A stretch of DNA of 64,000 nucleotides from Saprospiraceae bacterium (GCA_016713025.1 JADJPZ010000003.1:372001-436000), one strand, 5' to 3'. Shown: positions 26,401 through 34,994, counted from the first letter of the stretch. Numbers and translations are program-made. The notes: a model not told the origin generated them from the letters alone.

Positions 26401-28743
26401 TGTAGCTGAAGGGCTTACACTAATATTTCTGGAAATATTCATATCACCAAAACATGATACTGTGACATCTCTAGGTGAGCACACAATTCCTATGGAAGGG
26501 AAAGATCTGATAACTACAGTATCATTTAATGTACACTGAAGACCACCTACCGTAAGTGGAGGAGTCGTCACTGCAATCAAAAAAGAATCTGCAGGTAGAT
26601 TGGATTGTTCTCTTCCTATAAATATTTGACCTGTTCTTTTTCCTCTCCAAGTAAAGGTGTACCCAGTGTAATTGGTAACATTTTCGACAGATAGATTGAC
26701 TCGAGCACTACTCACTCCGAAACAGGTGACATCTGAGAGTACTTCTGAATTTACTTTAGGGAGCTCGAAGACTTGAACTAAACCAGAATCTCTGTTGCTG
26801 CATAGATTGTTTTGTCTCACCTCTACAATATATCTTCCAGACAGATTTACTTCATCAATACTTATATTTGGTGTATTTCCTATGATTGATGCAACACCAC
26901 CATTTGGCCTAAAAAACCATGTATACGTCAAAGATGCCGAACCATCAGTCGAGTTTGATGTTGAACTAAGATTTATACTTTCTTTTTCACATACTTGCTG
27001 ATCAAAAGTATTGATACTCACTCTTGGGAAGTCTAAAATAGTAACTGTGGTTTGAGCTACTTTAGTACAGGTCAATCCTGAAGCATTGTTTTGGGTATAC
27101 TGATAAAAATATGTGTAAGGCACATTTATATCCAAACCTGTACTGTCAATTATAAAGAATCTATTGGTACCTACATCTCTAAAACCTAATTGAGTTCCTG
27201 GCCCGGACAACATACCGCCTATAGGATTGGCTCTGAGTTCAAAGGTTGGAAAATTACCACAAATTGGAATTGTCGAAGGTCTGAACTGTGGATTAATAGC
27301 CTGAACATCAAAAAGAGCTTCATACTCTGTACTACCAACGGTATAATATATTGTATAATTACCACTACCATTGATCGGATTGAAGTAAAATTTGCCCAAT
27401 GCATCTGGTCCCTGAATTCTTGCCGATTCGTCTCTACCATTCAAAGGACCAACTGAAGCATTTACTGCTCTGTAAGTTCCTCCAGTTGGAAATGGTAAGG
27501 ATGATGTACACGATATGGGCATCAACTCTACAGGTGGACTATTATCACATGCTTCGGAAATTCTCAAACAAAATTCTGGGGCTAATGGATCTAAAAGAAT
27601 ACTACTTCGAGCTGACCCAGATGCAGAACTAACTAAAGCAAATATTTTGGTTTCCTTATCACTTATATATTCATCGATCCTTTGAATTTTTGAAGACATA
27701 TTTGCATCAACATAAAATGCTACATCAAATATACTTCCATCCAATCCATCTCCATCCATATCACCAAATGCAATGTCTAAAGCTTTAGTAAGATCATAAG
27801 TATACTTCCCGTCTTCGATTTCATTTTCAGCTTGGATTGTCACATCATTGACTTTCCAATTTTTAGGTGCTGTTTTTTCAAATTTAATTTCCTTGGTGAT
27901 GACGCATCCATTCTGATCCATCACATTCAACTTATGCATTGCATCCACTGAGCAAATGATATGACTTTTGTCTTCCCAGAGACCTAGTCCATTATCATCC
28001 CAATCATAAAGGTAAGATGCTTGACCACCTTTTACTTCCGCTTTTATACAATGAAAAACTTTATCATCTTCAACAAATGACAAAAATTTGGGCTCGATGC
28101 TAAGTGGTTTTGGCTCTTTGATATAAAAATTTTTGATTTCTTTGCATCCATTAGAATTTTCTACCGTAACATGGTAGTCACCAAAATGCATACCAGAAAC
28201 AAAACTTTTCTTTTCTCCGGACTCCCATACCAGGTCCATGCCTGCCAGAGATTCAGGCATCAGCTTGGTCTCGCCATCAATCTTGCCGTGACAACTGATA
28301 TCTTTAGTCAAGATTTCATATTTTGGCATCGTTCTTAGCTTTTGTGACACGGAAGAGTAGCACTTGCCTTTGTCACAGTGAAACTCTAATTGGTATATCG
28401 CATCTTTTACCGGAACAATACTGATAACATCACTGAAAAAACCTTCAGCATTAAAAACCACTTCTTTGTCCACTACTAACTTTCCATCTTCAAATACTTT
28501 GACCCATTTGACACCAGCTCCGGAAGCAATGGGTTTAGAATATATGTAATACCCTAATTCAGTCTCACTGGTCTGCCGGACACAATCTTCCGTAAGGAAT
28601 TTCATTACAGGCTTGCAATCGCAAATTACTCCCTGGCCAAAACCAATGGAGCATATAAAAAAAACAATAAAAATAGTATAATAGAAATTGTTTTTGGGAG
28701 TAATTCTGAGGTTCATTATGACTGTATTTAGCTTTGGGAACAT
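20500..28743 (-). CDS. Giant T9SS-secreted surface protein (SprB/DUF11/HYR-like/dockerin)
   Basis: An intact 2747-residue frame. The likely start is the Met at 28716 (MNLRITPKNN plus a hydrophobic stretch to GFGQ), giving a standard signal peptide. From N to C: an N-terminal region with two SprB-like repeats (VTCFG..., LTCFQNESGSVTATVSGG, about 650-960); a DUF11 domain (FDLAIRKTLKNPNQLYYPGD, about 1018-1115); a long Cys-rich region of HYR-like modules beginning PPVITCPADYTVSCAY and similar; a CNA-B-like fold; a dockerin-type pair (STVDLVMIQRSILG and AADVNGDGKITASDLVELRK, about 2410-2455); and a type A T9SS sorting domain (VVYQNNPNPFAESTSVKYYI, last 90 residues). Likely a surface adhesin or gliding-related protein. 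Its C-terminal modules are paralogous to those at 47727. Confidence 0.88.
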   Translation of the reverse strand: MFPKLNTVIMNLRITPKNNFYYTIFIVFFICSIGFGQGVICDCKPVMKFLTEDCVRQTSETELGYYIYSKPIASGAGVKWVKVFEDGKLVVDKEVVFNAEGFFSDVISIVPVKDAIYQLEFHCDKGKCYSSVSQKLRTMPKYEILTKDISCHGKIDGETKLMPESLAGMDLVWESGEKKSFVSGMHFGDYHVTVENSNGCKEIKNFYIKEPKPLSIEPKFLSFVEDDKVFHCIKAEVKGGQASYLYDWDDNGLGLWEDKSHIICSVDAMHKLNVMDQNGCVITKEIKFEKTAPKNWKVNDVTIQAENEIEDGKYTYDLTKALDIAFGDMDGDGLDGSIFDVAFYVDANMSSKIQRIDEYISDKETKIFALVSSASGSARSSILLDPLAPEFCLRISEACDNSPPVELMPISCTSSLPFPTGGTYRAVNASVGPLNGRDESARIQGPDALGKFYFNPINGSGNYTIYYTVGSTEYEALFDVQAINPQFRPSTIPICGNFPTFELRANPIGGMLSGPGTQLGFRDVGTNRFFIIDSTGLDINVPYTYFYQYTQNNASGLTCTKVAQTTVTILDFPRVSINTFDQQVCEKESINLSSTSNSTDGSASLTYTWFFRPNGGVASIIGNTPNISIDEVNLSGRYIVEVRQNNLCSNRDSGLVQVFELPKVNSEVLSDVTCFGVSSARVNLSVENVTNYTGYTFTWRGKRTGQIFIGREQSNLPADSFLIAVTTPPLTVGGLQCTLNDTVVIRSFPSIGIVCSPRDVTVSCFGDMNISRNISVSPSATGPFRYSLSSKNGPWQTSSMFTGLGVGNDPLVLSRDYKVYVQDGNGCIDSCDFTIFQPQRLSCSLNKTDLTCFQNESGSVTATVSGGTAPFRYAWSNGTSEGPVSSTSSMINGLAAGTYGLTVTDANNCTTTCSITVNQPTSISPNASPVSVCLDHTTQVIANPTGGTGPYRYNWTLQNGGSTGALPAALTGTTDDNIQDFDAWCLTPGVATLRLLVTDNNNCTKSADVIVTLSPCFDLAIRKTLKNPNQLYYPGDLVAYNIEVFNQGEVDAIDVIIRDSLDQNLSYTLATNTISMTGNPTTWDSVNARVLTTRIPSLPSGQKDTLVVFLRIADNPSNPIMRNNAWISSAKSRVNGRTKEDPIDEDKLPPGIPPGFPPNDPPNERQHDICDESNPEYFPEEDGNPDLVPADPPCDKDNPDDEDTFDYEYVSICQLSGVNKIMTQCVSGAIAQNGLRVNTPAFMQNFVPDNPKVVALSVHSSREDARYGINPLDTVKVMPASSPVSTCRFKKIIVCTENNGLGNDKITCTEECPSSDTSVKSLEVNVGSNLALFARIMDDSTKCLGISTVYLDLTPQPQLSSVPSDVTVSAGADHICLDVQVNANLSTNPVIQWQKRNNNGTWEDIAGATTSSLCFDEVTNALHRTQYRANIKHGADVANACLQSSVAAAIILEGECEEVCNEKINVSLDSDCKVTLEPFMVLACEYDDPRYILKITDKDGKVIVNPIGSNYVGQELTVQAINTTNGNSCWGKAFIEDKLPPVITCPADYTVSCAYSGFNPPVPVFGDACDPDAKIEKVSDVFTELECGRNDGFIARRTLTYIAKDKYGNVSRPCTFNVWYQKRNIGAIVWPSNRSLTCRIAPSYPVWDTNNNNYPDVSETGVPTIDGHNIAIANNNNTVLSNSYCKINVTFSDTEIKLCGNSFKIIRTWTALDWCNRESMQHTQLIEVKDTEAPIVDCRSTHTYIIYTERSKCSADFYVPRPTSIMDCNSTTWTVAYLLADNNGLAPANGTYISDNVVANDSTFTIKDLPLGRTWLRYAVKDACDNVAYCFTEVEVKDNVVPTAVCDAYTVISLDRNGKARLFARTIDDGSHDNCSEVKFGIRRMNNSCGVPSDAVFVTNYEGNSYYTFVDFCCSDQINNQQMVELIVIDTSGNVNTCMTDVEIQQKILPVITCPGDVTVDCEAGTTPTALNSFATFVAGCPVYYLDHSDVTINGTCGERTITRTWTVKENGTHRVVSSCPQSIYVKNLTPFDLTTVIFPEDKLLINKCNSANDFKPENPVSGGYPTWVKIGCAQVAATYKDEVFENIEDACFKIVRTWTVIDWCTHNIAIPSTSRRHRQEIKVIDTQKPHAICRDTIVEVKTGCSAEVSIKGNGSDSCTAPDKLKYRYSINGSTFVESQNFSQNLSIGNHRLTWIVEDKCGNKDTCIQSITLVDVKKPTPYCLSAISTVLMPSNLRVSIWAKDYDHGATDNCSGPLRFTFSPTRPPSGFNIRHSYTNAYGNTETWDPAENSSSLEFTCDSLGLRRLSIYVWDQAGNSDYCNVGIRLQDNSGKCPNADAIVVEGNITSVSGKPMSGVVTKIIENLTNKDTTIVKSDVQGNYRYDVMVDNMPYMIYPEKYDDPLNGISTVDLVMIQRSILGLDDLNDRKMQMAADVNGDGKITASDLVELRKLILGVTSQLPNNRSWIFVNEKDNLMKEKVEFVAHLNAKYEYNFTGIKIGDMNMNAQVSLQDGSLQKRNQHLYMNVTNMNLLKDVENKVSFKAGEIKSLNGLQLSIELPGTSENIQLISDKLMLNTSNYHISKSKNKTILNICWSNHAEIQVSQDDVLFDLTLTVKEDVHSTKAVTLSPSHPNSEVVDGTMESKPIQLRYKNTLESVRSDDFVVYQNNPNPFAESTSVKYYISKDEMVQMAIHDVDGKLVYTARIDAKSGENEVILTRNQINNRTGVLLMTLSTSKDSKTIKLLNTQ

Positions 28744-29050
28744 TCTACTTTGATAAAATAAACAAAATCTATGCCAAACATTAAAAAAAAAGAATATATC
28801 AAATATAACCAGATCAGTGTAAGTTACTCATAATTACTAGTTTTGAATTGAAATATTTTTGACACTTCGAATCATAATACATAGTTTTAAAACATTTTAC
28901 ACATCACTAAAATAATTAATGTGTATTATTTTATTAATATTAAGCGATAATGCATATTTGATTGATTATTAATTAAATACGAAGATTGCAATTTTACTAT
29001 ACAAATTGTCAAAAGATATACTTCAAGCTTGTATTTCACTTTTTTCGCGC

Positions 29051-29208
29051 AACTATTTAGGTCATTGCCCTGTAGGGGCAAAATATTAGTAACGACGGGT
29101 AAAGCCCGTCGTTAAAAGAATGGAACTCTTAGTTTTGGCGCTATTTTTGCCTGAAAGTTGCAAAAATCGTGACAAAAACTATTCATTTGACTAAGCACCT
29201 AAACAGTT
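29051..29208. repeat. Inverted-repeat-bounded element A
   Basis: AACTATTTAGGT (29051-29062) and ACCTAAACAGTT (29197-29208) are inverted repeats with one mismatch, bounding 158 bp without a gene. Inside are hairpins TGCCC-TGTAG-GGGCA (29066-29080) and AACGACGGG-TAAAG-CCCGTCGTT (29091-29113). The flanking region 28744-29435 has no gene. Confidence 0.5.
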
Positions 29209-29214
29209 ACTTTT

Positions 29215-29371
29215 GTGTGTATAACAAACTGCACAAATACTTAAATTCCCTCGCTACCCTCATTCCCTAAAGAGCTTGTCAAGCTACGCATGAGACGACC
29301 CACGCCAATTCAACCACGTTTTTACCGTTTATTAAAAAGAACACTGAAAAAGTGCAATTTGTTATACACAC
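29215..29371. repeat. Inverted-repeat-bounded element B (MITE-like)
   Basis: GTGTGTATAACAAACTGCAC (29215-29234) and GTGCAATTTGTTATACACAC (29352-29371) are 20-bp inverted repeats with one mismatch. They are flanked by CAGTTACT (29204-29211) and CAGTTGCT (29373-29380), a possible eroded target duplication. It lies 7 bp after element A and 64 bp before the BatE-like gene. Confidence 0.55.
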
Positions 29372-29435
29372 TCAGTTGCTCTCTTCAGAACAATAATTTG
29401 CCAAAAACCGTTTAAGATTAAACAATTTGGTATTT

Positions 29436-30200
29436 ATGATTTCAAAATTGAAGATTTTACACGTTCCAATGGTATTGATAGTCTGGATGTTTAGTATTAA
29501 TACCGGCATTGGACAAAAAGATCATCTTATCGCCGGTAATGATGCGTTCAAAAAAGGATTGTATCCACAAGCCCTCGAAGCTTATAAAAAGACAGAAAAT
29601 CTTGGGTATGTCGGTGCAGGTCTATATACCAACATGGCAAGGATTCACGCTCAATTAAAAAATGATGCACATGCTATACTTTATTATGAGAAAGCGTTGA
29701 AAATCACGCCAAACGACGAAGTACTTAAAACTGAATTAAGTAATATCATAAAACGCAATCCTGAACTTGATGAATTATCAGATGATTTTTTCTTAGTGAG
29801 GTGGTGGAGATTTTTTTCAGGATTATGGCTGCCTGATACCTGGGCCATCCTTTCATTTGTAATGCTTGCAGGAGCCGGATTGTTTATTTTATTGGACATC
29901 AAATTACCAATAATCCGTCAATACAGGAAATATATAGTAGCGGGTGCTTTTGCTTTTTTTATAATCTCAACATTCGCTGCTTACAGCAGATATAAAACAA
30001 TGTTGGATAGTGGTCTATACATTATCATACTGCCTGATGCAAAACTGAAAGCAGGGCCTGATGACTTAAGCCCAGAAATATCACCACTACCACCGGGTAC
30101 TAAGGTACGCAAAAAGGACAATTTAGGTCAATGGATGCTAGTGATTTCGCCATTTGGCGACACTGGTTGGATCAAGACTGAGACCATGGCACTTATATGA
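29436..30200 (+). CDS. BatE-like TPR/SH3 membrane protein
   Basis: A 254-residue protein combining an N-terminal signal or membrane segment, two TPR units (HLIAGNDAFKKGLYPQALEA and NMARIHAQLKNDAHAILYYE), two membrane helices around WAILSFVMLAGAGLFILLDI and YIVAGAFAFFIISTFAAYSR, and a C-terminal bacterial SH3 domain (IIILPDAKLKAGPDDLSPEI to FGDTGWIKTETMALI). This is the layout of BatE of the Bacteroidota aerotolerance (bat) cluster, but batA-D are not in the window. An ATG at 29436 is preferred over TTG at 29427. The ABC permease gene begins 49 bp downstream. Confidence 0.8.
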   Translation: MISKLKILHVPMVLIVWMFSINTGIGQKDHLIAGNDAFKKGLYPQALEAYKKTENLGYVGAGLYTNMARIHAQLKNDAHAILYYEKALKITPNDEVLKTELSNIIKRNPELDELSDDFFLVRWWRFFSGLWLPDTWAILSFVMLAGAGLFILLDIKLPIIRQYRKYIVAGAFAFFIISTFAAYSRYKTMLDSGLYIIILPDAKLKAGPDDLSPEISPLPPGTKVRKKDNLGQWMLVISPFGDTGWIKTETMALI

Positions 30201-30249
30201 CCTTCAAAGAAAATATTCATATATTGGACTCATAATTAGTATTTATTTA

Positions 30250-31197
30250 ATGAAAAATAAATTAATCAGTCTTCTTACACTTCGTTTCAGGCAGGTTTTC
30301 AGACTACTGAGTACCGTGGGTTGGGGATTAGGATTGGTTTTTTTGTTTGTTGGTATTGGCATATTTTTTCCAGCTCTTAATAATATCCTAGGTTTCGATA
30401 GTTTATATTCAGTTATTTTTACCGGGGTATTAATATTCTCGTTGGATTACATCAGAAAAGACAAACTGTTTTTAATGTCTATTTTTCCGAATAGAAGGCA
30501 TGTACAGTTGTTCGTAATGATTGAGTACTTCATTTTGACTTTGCCGATCTTAATTTTTCAAGGTTTTATCGGTCATTATACGCTCATTTTTTTTATCATT
30601 TCAACGTGTATATTGATCGGTATCATTTCACCTGCCATCAAGCCTAAAACTACAGGATCGAACAAAATAGCATTACATTTTATCAAGGTAAAGTATTTTG
30701 AATTTAAATTTCATGTGGAGTCAGGTGGTGTCCTTTGGATAATAATATGGTTATTAGGTTTTGTATCTTATTTTCATATAGGATTTTATATATTCTGGAT
30801 ATTTGTTATATCAATGATGCTGCCCGAGATGTTCAGACCATATGAGAGCAGAGAAATGCTATACTGGCGACAAGATTTTTTGCAAGACAAAGTGCTTTCA
30901 TACATTTTTTTATTTCTTTTATTTGTAGGATTGCAGACATTGACCACATTAATATTTCATTTTGATACGATTTGGATTATATTGTATTGCATTATATGTC
31001 TTATGACGGCTATTTTGATGAACATATCAATAAAATATGCGGGTTATACACCTATACATTCTTCAGGATTTGGTCAGAATACCAGCGGACTGCTGACAAT
31101 GCTGATGATCCTCCCGGGTGGTGTATTAATAACAATGGTGTACTGTATGATAAAGTATTTCAGAGCCAAATACAACCTGCAATCATTATATGCTTAA
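30250..31197 (+). CDS. ABC transporter permease-like membrane protein
   Basis: A 315-residue integral membrane protein with roughly eight to ten hydrophobic segments, starting at MKNKLISLLTLRFRQVFRLL. A longer frame from 30154 overlaps the BatE-like gene and is unlikely. It has no signature motif I recognise, but its last 8 bases overlap the start of an ABC ATPase gene (ATGCTTAA), which strongly suggests that it is the membrane half of that exporter. The cytosolic stretch PYESREMLYWRQDFLQDKVL is the most polar loop. Substrate unknown. Confidence 0.75.
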   Translation: MKNKLISLLTLRFRQVFRLLSTVGWGLGLVFLFVGIGIFFPALNNILGFDSLYSVIFTGVLIFSLDYIRKDKLFLMSIFPNRRHVQLFVMIEYFILTLPILIFQGFIGHYTLIFFIISTCILIGIISPAIKPKTTGSNKIALHFIKVKYFEFKFHVESGGVLWIIIWLLGFVSYFHIGFYIFWIFVISMMLPEMFRPYESREMLYWRQDFLQDKVLSYIFLFLLFVGLQTLTTLIFHFDTIWIILYCIICLMTAILMNISIKYAGYTPIHSSGFGQNTSGLLTMLMILPGGVLITMVYCMIKYFRAKYNLQSLYA

Positions 31198-31879
31198 AAT
31201 TAAAAATCTATCATTTGCCTTTGGCAAAAAAAGTATTTTCAACGATATCGGACTCTCTTTTGAGGAAGGTCAGATCACTGGAATTGTTGGAAAAAACGGA
31301 GTCGGAAAGACCACATTATTCCGTATCATGACAGGGATATATAATCAGCAAAGTGGGGAAATAAATCTAAGAGAGCAAAGATTAAAACCATCTGATATTT
31401 CATTTATGCCGACCGAACCATACTTTTATCCATACATGAAAGGTTGGGAATATCTTGAAATCGTAGCTTCAACCGATGTTGAAAAAATGAAATCCAGGCA
31501 CTATGCCAGTTTTATGGATCTGCCACTTGATGAGCTTGTAGATAATTACTCCACCGGTATGAGAAAAAAACTGGCTTTTTCAGCCCTTTTTGCACTCCAT
31601 AAGCCTGTAATCATCCTTGATGAACCTTACAACGGTGTAGATCTGGACGGAAATGAAATCATCAAACATATCATCAAATCTGATAAAAGCGAGAAAATTA
31701 TAATTCTTTCTTCTCACATATTGTCTACCATCACAGATGTCAGTGAAAATATATATCACATCACAGAGTATTCAAATATAGATCACTACAGAAGTGATGA
31801 GTTTGGCCTACTACAGTCCGCATTACAAACAAATATGGCCAATAAACTTTCGCAATTAGATATACCCAACAGAAAATGA
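31190..31879 (+). CDS. ABC transporter ATP-binding protein
   Basis: A 229-residue ABC ATPase. Walker A is GIVGKNGVGKTTLFRI (about 32-47), the Q-loop region is ISFMPTEPYFYPYMKG with the canonical Gln absent or replaced, the signature is NYSTGMRKKLAFSALF (STGMRKK instead of LSGGQ), Walker B is VIILDEPYNGVDLDG, and the H-loop is ILSSHIL. The short length and variant signature are typical of ABC-2-type exporters. Its stop codon lies inside a long hairpin (31871-31951). Partner is the permease just upstream. Confidence 0.92.
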   Translation: MLKIKNLSFAFGKKSIFNDIGLSFEEGQITGIVGKNGVGKTTLFRIMTGIYNQQSGEINLREQRLKPSDISFMPTEPYFYPYMKGWEYLEIVASTDVEKMKSRHYASFMDLPLDELVDNYSTGMRKKLAFSALFALHKPVIILDEPYNGVDLDGNEIIKHIIKSDKSEKIIILSSHILSTITDVSENIYHITEYSNIDHYRSDEFGLLQSALQTNMANKLSQLDIPNRK

Positions 31880-31951
31880 TTTGCAAAATTTAAATCACAA
31901 TTATTTGAAAATTAATAACTTGTGATTTAAATTTTTCGCACAATATTTTCT
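31871..31951. repeat. Long inverted repeat overlapping the ABC ATPase stop
   Basis: AAATTTAAATCACAA (31886-31900) and TTGTGATTTAAATTT (31920-31934) pair perfectly, and the pairing extends imperfectly outwards through GAAAATGAT and ATATTTTCT. The left arm includes the last codons of the ABC ATPase gene. It may act as a terminator for that operon, though a clean U-tract is missing. Confidence 0.5.
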
Positions 31952-32375
31952 GTTTACTATAAAATAAATATGAAATGGAGTAAAATCTGATAGATATTTA
32001 GGTATGTTGGAGTTTTGATTTGTTGAGTGTATCACAAAATTGCACTTTAATCCTACTTTGTCAAATTATACGGACTTTACATTGATTGGAAACTGTTGGG
32101 TTAATTCAACAGTTGTGACAAAAGGAATTTTACAACGATTGAATGAAAAATGGGATACACCCGATTTGCTTAATCATTGATTTTTCTCAACCCAATTTGT
32201 TCTGAGTCTAAAATTTGAACTTAATTGAACCCTAAAGCATATTTGTAAATAGTTTTCAGTGTGATTACTGTAGTGGACTGAAAATATTTTCCAAAAAATA
32301 TTAATCATAATGTATTGTAAATTAAATCATTATGATTGAATATTTTCACAATCAATTTTCTATTTGGTATAAAAA
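31952..32375. other. Intergenic with one AT-rich hairpin
   Basis: No gene is seen. AATATTAATCATAATG (32297-32312) and CATTATGATTGAATATT (32328-32344) form a near-perfect stem with a 15-base loop. Nothing else stands out. Confidence 0.45.
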
Positions 32376-32406
32376 AGCCTGAATACAATCCACTTGCATT
32401 CAGGCT
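32376..32406 (-). terminator. Terminator of the atpD-atpC operon
   Basis: AGCCTGAAT and ATTCAGGCT form a perfect 9-bp stem. Plus-strand AAAAAA at 32370-32375 provides the U-run for minus-strand transcripts. It lies 33 bp after the atpC stop. Confidence 0.85.
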
Positions 32407-32439
32407 CGATTTATGATTTAAAGGTAAAATACTACATAC

Positions 32440-32688
32440 TTACTCCTTTACTCCTTGTACTAAAAGTGAAATTTCATTTTTTAATACTTCGATGAAGCCC
32501 TTTTTGATTTTGAATATCTTCTTTTCGCCTTTATCATCCAGAATACGCACATCACCTTCCCCCAGTGCTGCCACAATCGGTGCGTGATTAGTCAGGATTT
32601 CAAACTGTCCGCTTATTCCGGGTACTTTCACAGAAGTTACCTTTCCTTTAAATATTTCCCTTTCGGGTGTTAAAACTAAAATATTCAT
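32440..32688 (-). CDS. atpC: F1 ATP synthase epsilon subunit
   Basis: This is the epsilon subunit of the F1 central stalk, 82 residues. It has only the N-terminal beta-sandwich domain (MNILVLTPEREIFKGKVTSV, PGISGQFEILTNHAPIVAAL, GFIEVLKNEISLLVQG). The C-terminal helical hairpin that inhibits ATP hydrolysis in E. coli is absent, as in many Bacteroidota. It begins 28 bp after atpD and ends the operon at a strong terminator. The remaining ATP synthase genes are not in the window, so the operon is split. Confidence 0.97.
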   Translation of the reverse strand: MNILVLTPEREIFKGKVTSVKVPGISGQFEILTNHAPIVAALGEGDVRILDDKGEKKIFKIKKGFIEVLKNEISLLVQGVKE

Positions 32689-32716
32689 AGATGGATTACT
32701 AATTGTTCAATAAAAC

Positions 32717-34237
32717 TTATGCATTTGCTTCAGCATCTGCCAACATTTTTTCGCCTGCTGTCACCACATCTTCTATCTTCCCTTTGAGGTTGAATGCAGC
32801 TTCAGGATATTTGTCCAGCTCTCCATCCATGATCATATTGAATCCTTTGATAGTATCTTCAATCGGAACCAATACTCCCGGAATACCGGTAAACTGTTCT
32901 GCTACGTGGAATGGTTGTGACAAAAATCTTTGTACTTTTCTGGCTCTGTACACCACAAATTTATCTTCTTCAGAAAGTTCTTCCATACCCAGGATGGCTA
33001 TGATATCCTGTAGTTCTGTATATCTCTGAAGTAACATTTTTACTCGCTGTGCGCAGTTGTAATGCTCATCACCGATGATAGCGGGATCAAGAATTCTTGA
33101 TGTCGAGTCCAATGGATCTACCGCAGGATAAATACCCAAAGAAGCTATCTTTCTGCTCAGTACTGTGGTGGCATCAAGGTGTGCAAATGTAGTCGCCGGA
33201 GCAGGGTCTGTAAGGTCATCCGCAGGTACATATACTGCCTGCACTGATGTGATAGACCCTCTCTTAGTAGATGTGATACGTTCCTGCATAGAACCCATCT
33301 CACTTGCTAAGGTAGGCTGATATCCTACTGCTGACGGCATCCTTCCGAGTAGCGCTGACACTTCTGAGCCCGCTTGAGTAAATCTGAATATATTGTCGAT
33401 AAAGAAAAGAATGTCTCTTCCGCCATTGGGATCAGTCATATCACCATCTCTGTAATATTCTGCCAATGTCAGTCCTGAAAGTGCCACCCTTGCACGTGCT
33501 CCCGGAGGTTCATTCATCTGACCGAATACGAAGGTAGCTTTGGATTCTTTCAGTTTTTCAGTACTTACTTTTGACAAGTCCCAACCACCAGCTTCCATAG
33601 AATGCATAAAATCTTCACCATAGTTGATGATACCTGACTCAAGCATCTCGCGGAGTAGGTCATTTCCTTCACGTGTACGCTCCCCTACTCCTGCAAATAC
33701 AGAAATTCCATCATATCCCTTGGCAATGTTGTTGATCAGTTCCTGAATCAATACTGTCTTTCCTACACCGGCTCCACCAAACAACCCAATTTTTCCACCT
33801 TTTGAATAAGGTTCGATCAGATCTATTACCTTGATTCCTGTATATAATACTTCCTTTTCAGTCGAAAGATCTTCAAACCGCGGTGGTTTATTGTGTATAC
33901 TATATGTCCTTTTTCTATCTAATGCCATCAGACCATCTATAGGTTCGCCTACTACATTAAAAACCCTTCCCTTGATCTGATCTCCTACAGGCATGGCTAT
34001 CGGAGCTCCTAAATCCAACACTTCCAATCCTCTGGTAAGACCGTCTGTGGAGTCCATGGAAACAGCTCTGACACTATCTTCTCCAAGATGCTGCTGCACT
34101 TCAAGGATGAGTACCTCTCCGTTGTTTCTTGTTATTGATAATGCATTCAGGATGTCTGGAAGTTTACTGTTTTCTCCTGCAAAACTTACGTCTACAACCG
34201 GTCCGATGATCTGTTTAATATGCCCTATGTTAGCCAT
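32717..34237 (-). CDS. atpD: F1 ATP synthase beta subunit
   Basis: The catalytic beta subunit, 506 residues, full length. Walker A is GGAGVGKT (154-161), the catalytic-glutamate region is GVGERTREGNDL, Walker B is DILFFIDNIFRFTQAGSEVS, and the DELSEED loop is present as MEELSEEDKF. The N-terminus GHIKQIIGPVVDVSF is standard. The sequence is intact, unlike several accessory genes in the window. Start ATG at 34237 follows a perfect -7 element at 34297-34290. It is immediately followed by atpC. Confidence 0.98.
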   Translation of the reverse strand: MANIGHIKQIIGPVVDVSFAGENSKLPDILNALSITRNNGEVLILEVQQHLGEDSVRAVSMDSTDGLTRGLEVLDLGAPIAMPVGDQIKGRVFNVVGEPIDGLMALDRKRTYSIHNKPPRFEDLSTEKEVLYTGIKVIDLIEPYSKGGKIGLFGGAGVGKTVLIQELINNIAKGYDGISVFAGVGERTREGNDLLREMLESGIINYGEDFMHSMEAGGWDLSKVSTEKLKESKATFVFGQMNEPPGARARVALSGLTLAEYYRDGDMTDPNGGRDILFFIDNIFRFTQAGSEVSALLGRMPSAVGYQPTLASEMGSMQERITSTKRGSITSVQAVYVPADDLTDPAPATTFAHLDATTVLSRKIASLGIYPAVDPLDSTSRILDPAIIGDEHYNCAQRVKMLLQRYTELQDIIAILGMEELSEEDKFVVYRARKVQRFLSQPFHVAEQFTGIPGVLVPIEDTIKGFNMIMDGELDKYPEAAFNLKGKIEDVVTAGEKMLADAEANA

Positions 34238-34289
34238 GATTTGTAATGAATTTATTTATGTAAATAAGGATGGTTTTTAAAATTTGCCG

Positions 34290-34297
34290 CAAAGATA
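34290..34297 (-). promoter_or_regulatory. -7 promoter element of atpD-atpC
   Basis: The minus strand reads TATCTTTG, a perfect match to TAnnTTTG, 52 bp before the atpD start. The same octamer occurs upstream of thrC (37269-37262). Confidence 0.55.
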
Positions 34298-34994
34298 AAC
34301 TTAATTCCACTAAATTACGAATTTTGAAATATGATTTAGAATAAATTTTTTATGGGCATATTTTTGAATTTTAAGAAGAGGCGTATCCCTGATATCTTAA
34401 TAGAAAAATAATTCAATACACCAGCGTAGGGGCGTAGCCCTGATATCTTTCTATTCGTACCATTGTTTTATTTGATGTCAGGGCTACGCCCCTTTTATTC
34501 TTATGTTTATGTTTTTATATTACGAAGATAATAGGGCTAACGCCCCTTTGTTACAAAATCATGTATTATTCGTACATATTATACACCCTCTTTATTATTC
34601 AAACATGTTATTCCTACGAAGATGTCAGGGCTACGTCCTTTGTTAAAAAATCATGCTAATAGAGGTGTAGCTTTAATATCTTCGTAGAAAAATAATTCAA
34701 TACACCAGCGTAGGGGCGTAGCCCTGATATCTTTCTATTCGTACCATTGTTTATTTGATGTCAGGGCTACGCCCCTTTTATTCTTATGTTTATGTTTTTA
34801 TATTACGAAGATAATAGGGCTAATGCCCCTTTGCTACAAAATCATGTATTATTCGTACATGATATACGACCTCTTTATTATTCATACATGTTACTCCTAC
34901 GAAGATGTCAGGGCTACGTCCTTTGTTAAAAAATCATGCTAATAGAGGTGTAGCCTTAATATCTTCGTAGAAAAATAATTCAATACACCAGCGT

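Noticed and set aside
29091..29113. Perfect hairpin AACGACGGG/CCCGTCGTT as a terminator
   Set aside because: No U-tract follows on either strand and it lies 340 bp from the nearest gene; treated as part of a repeat element.
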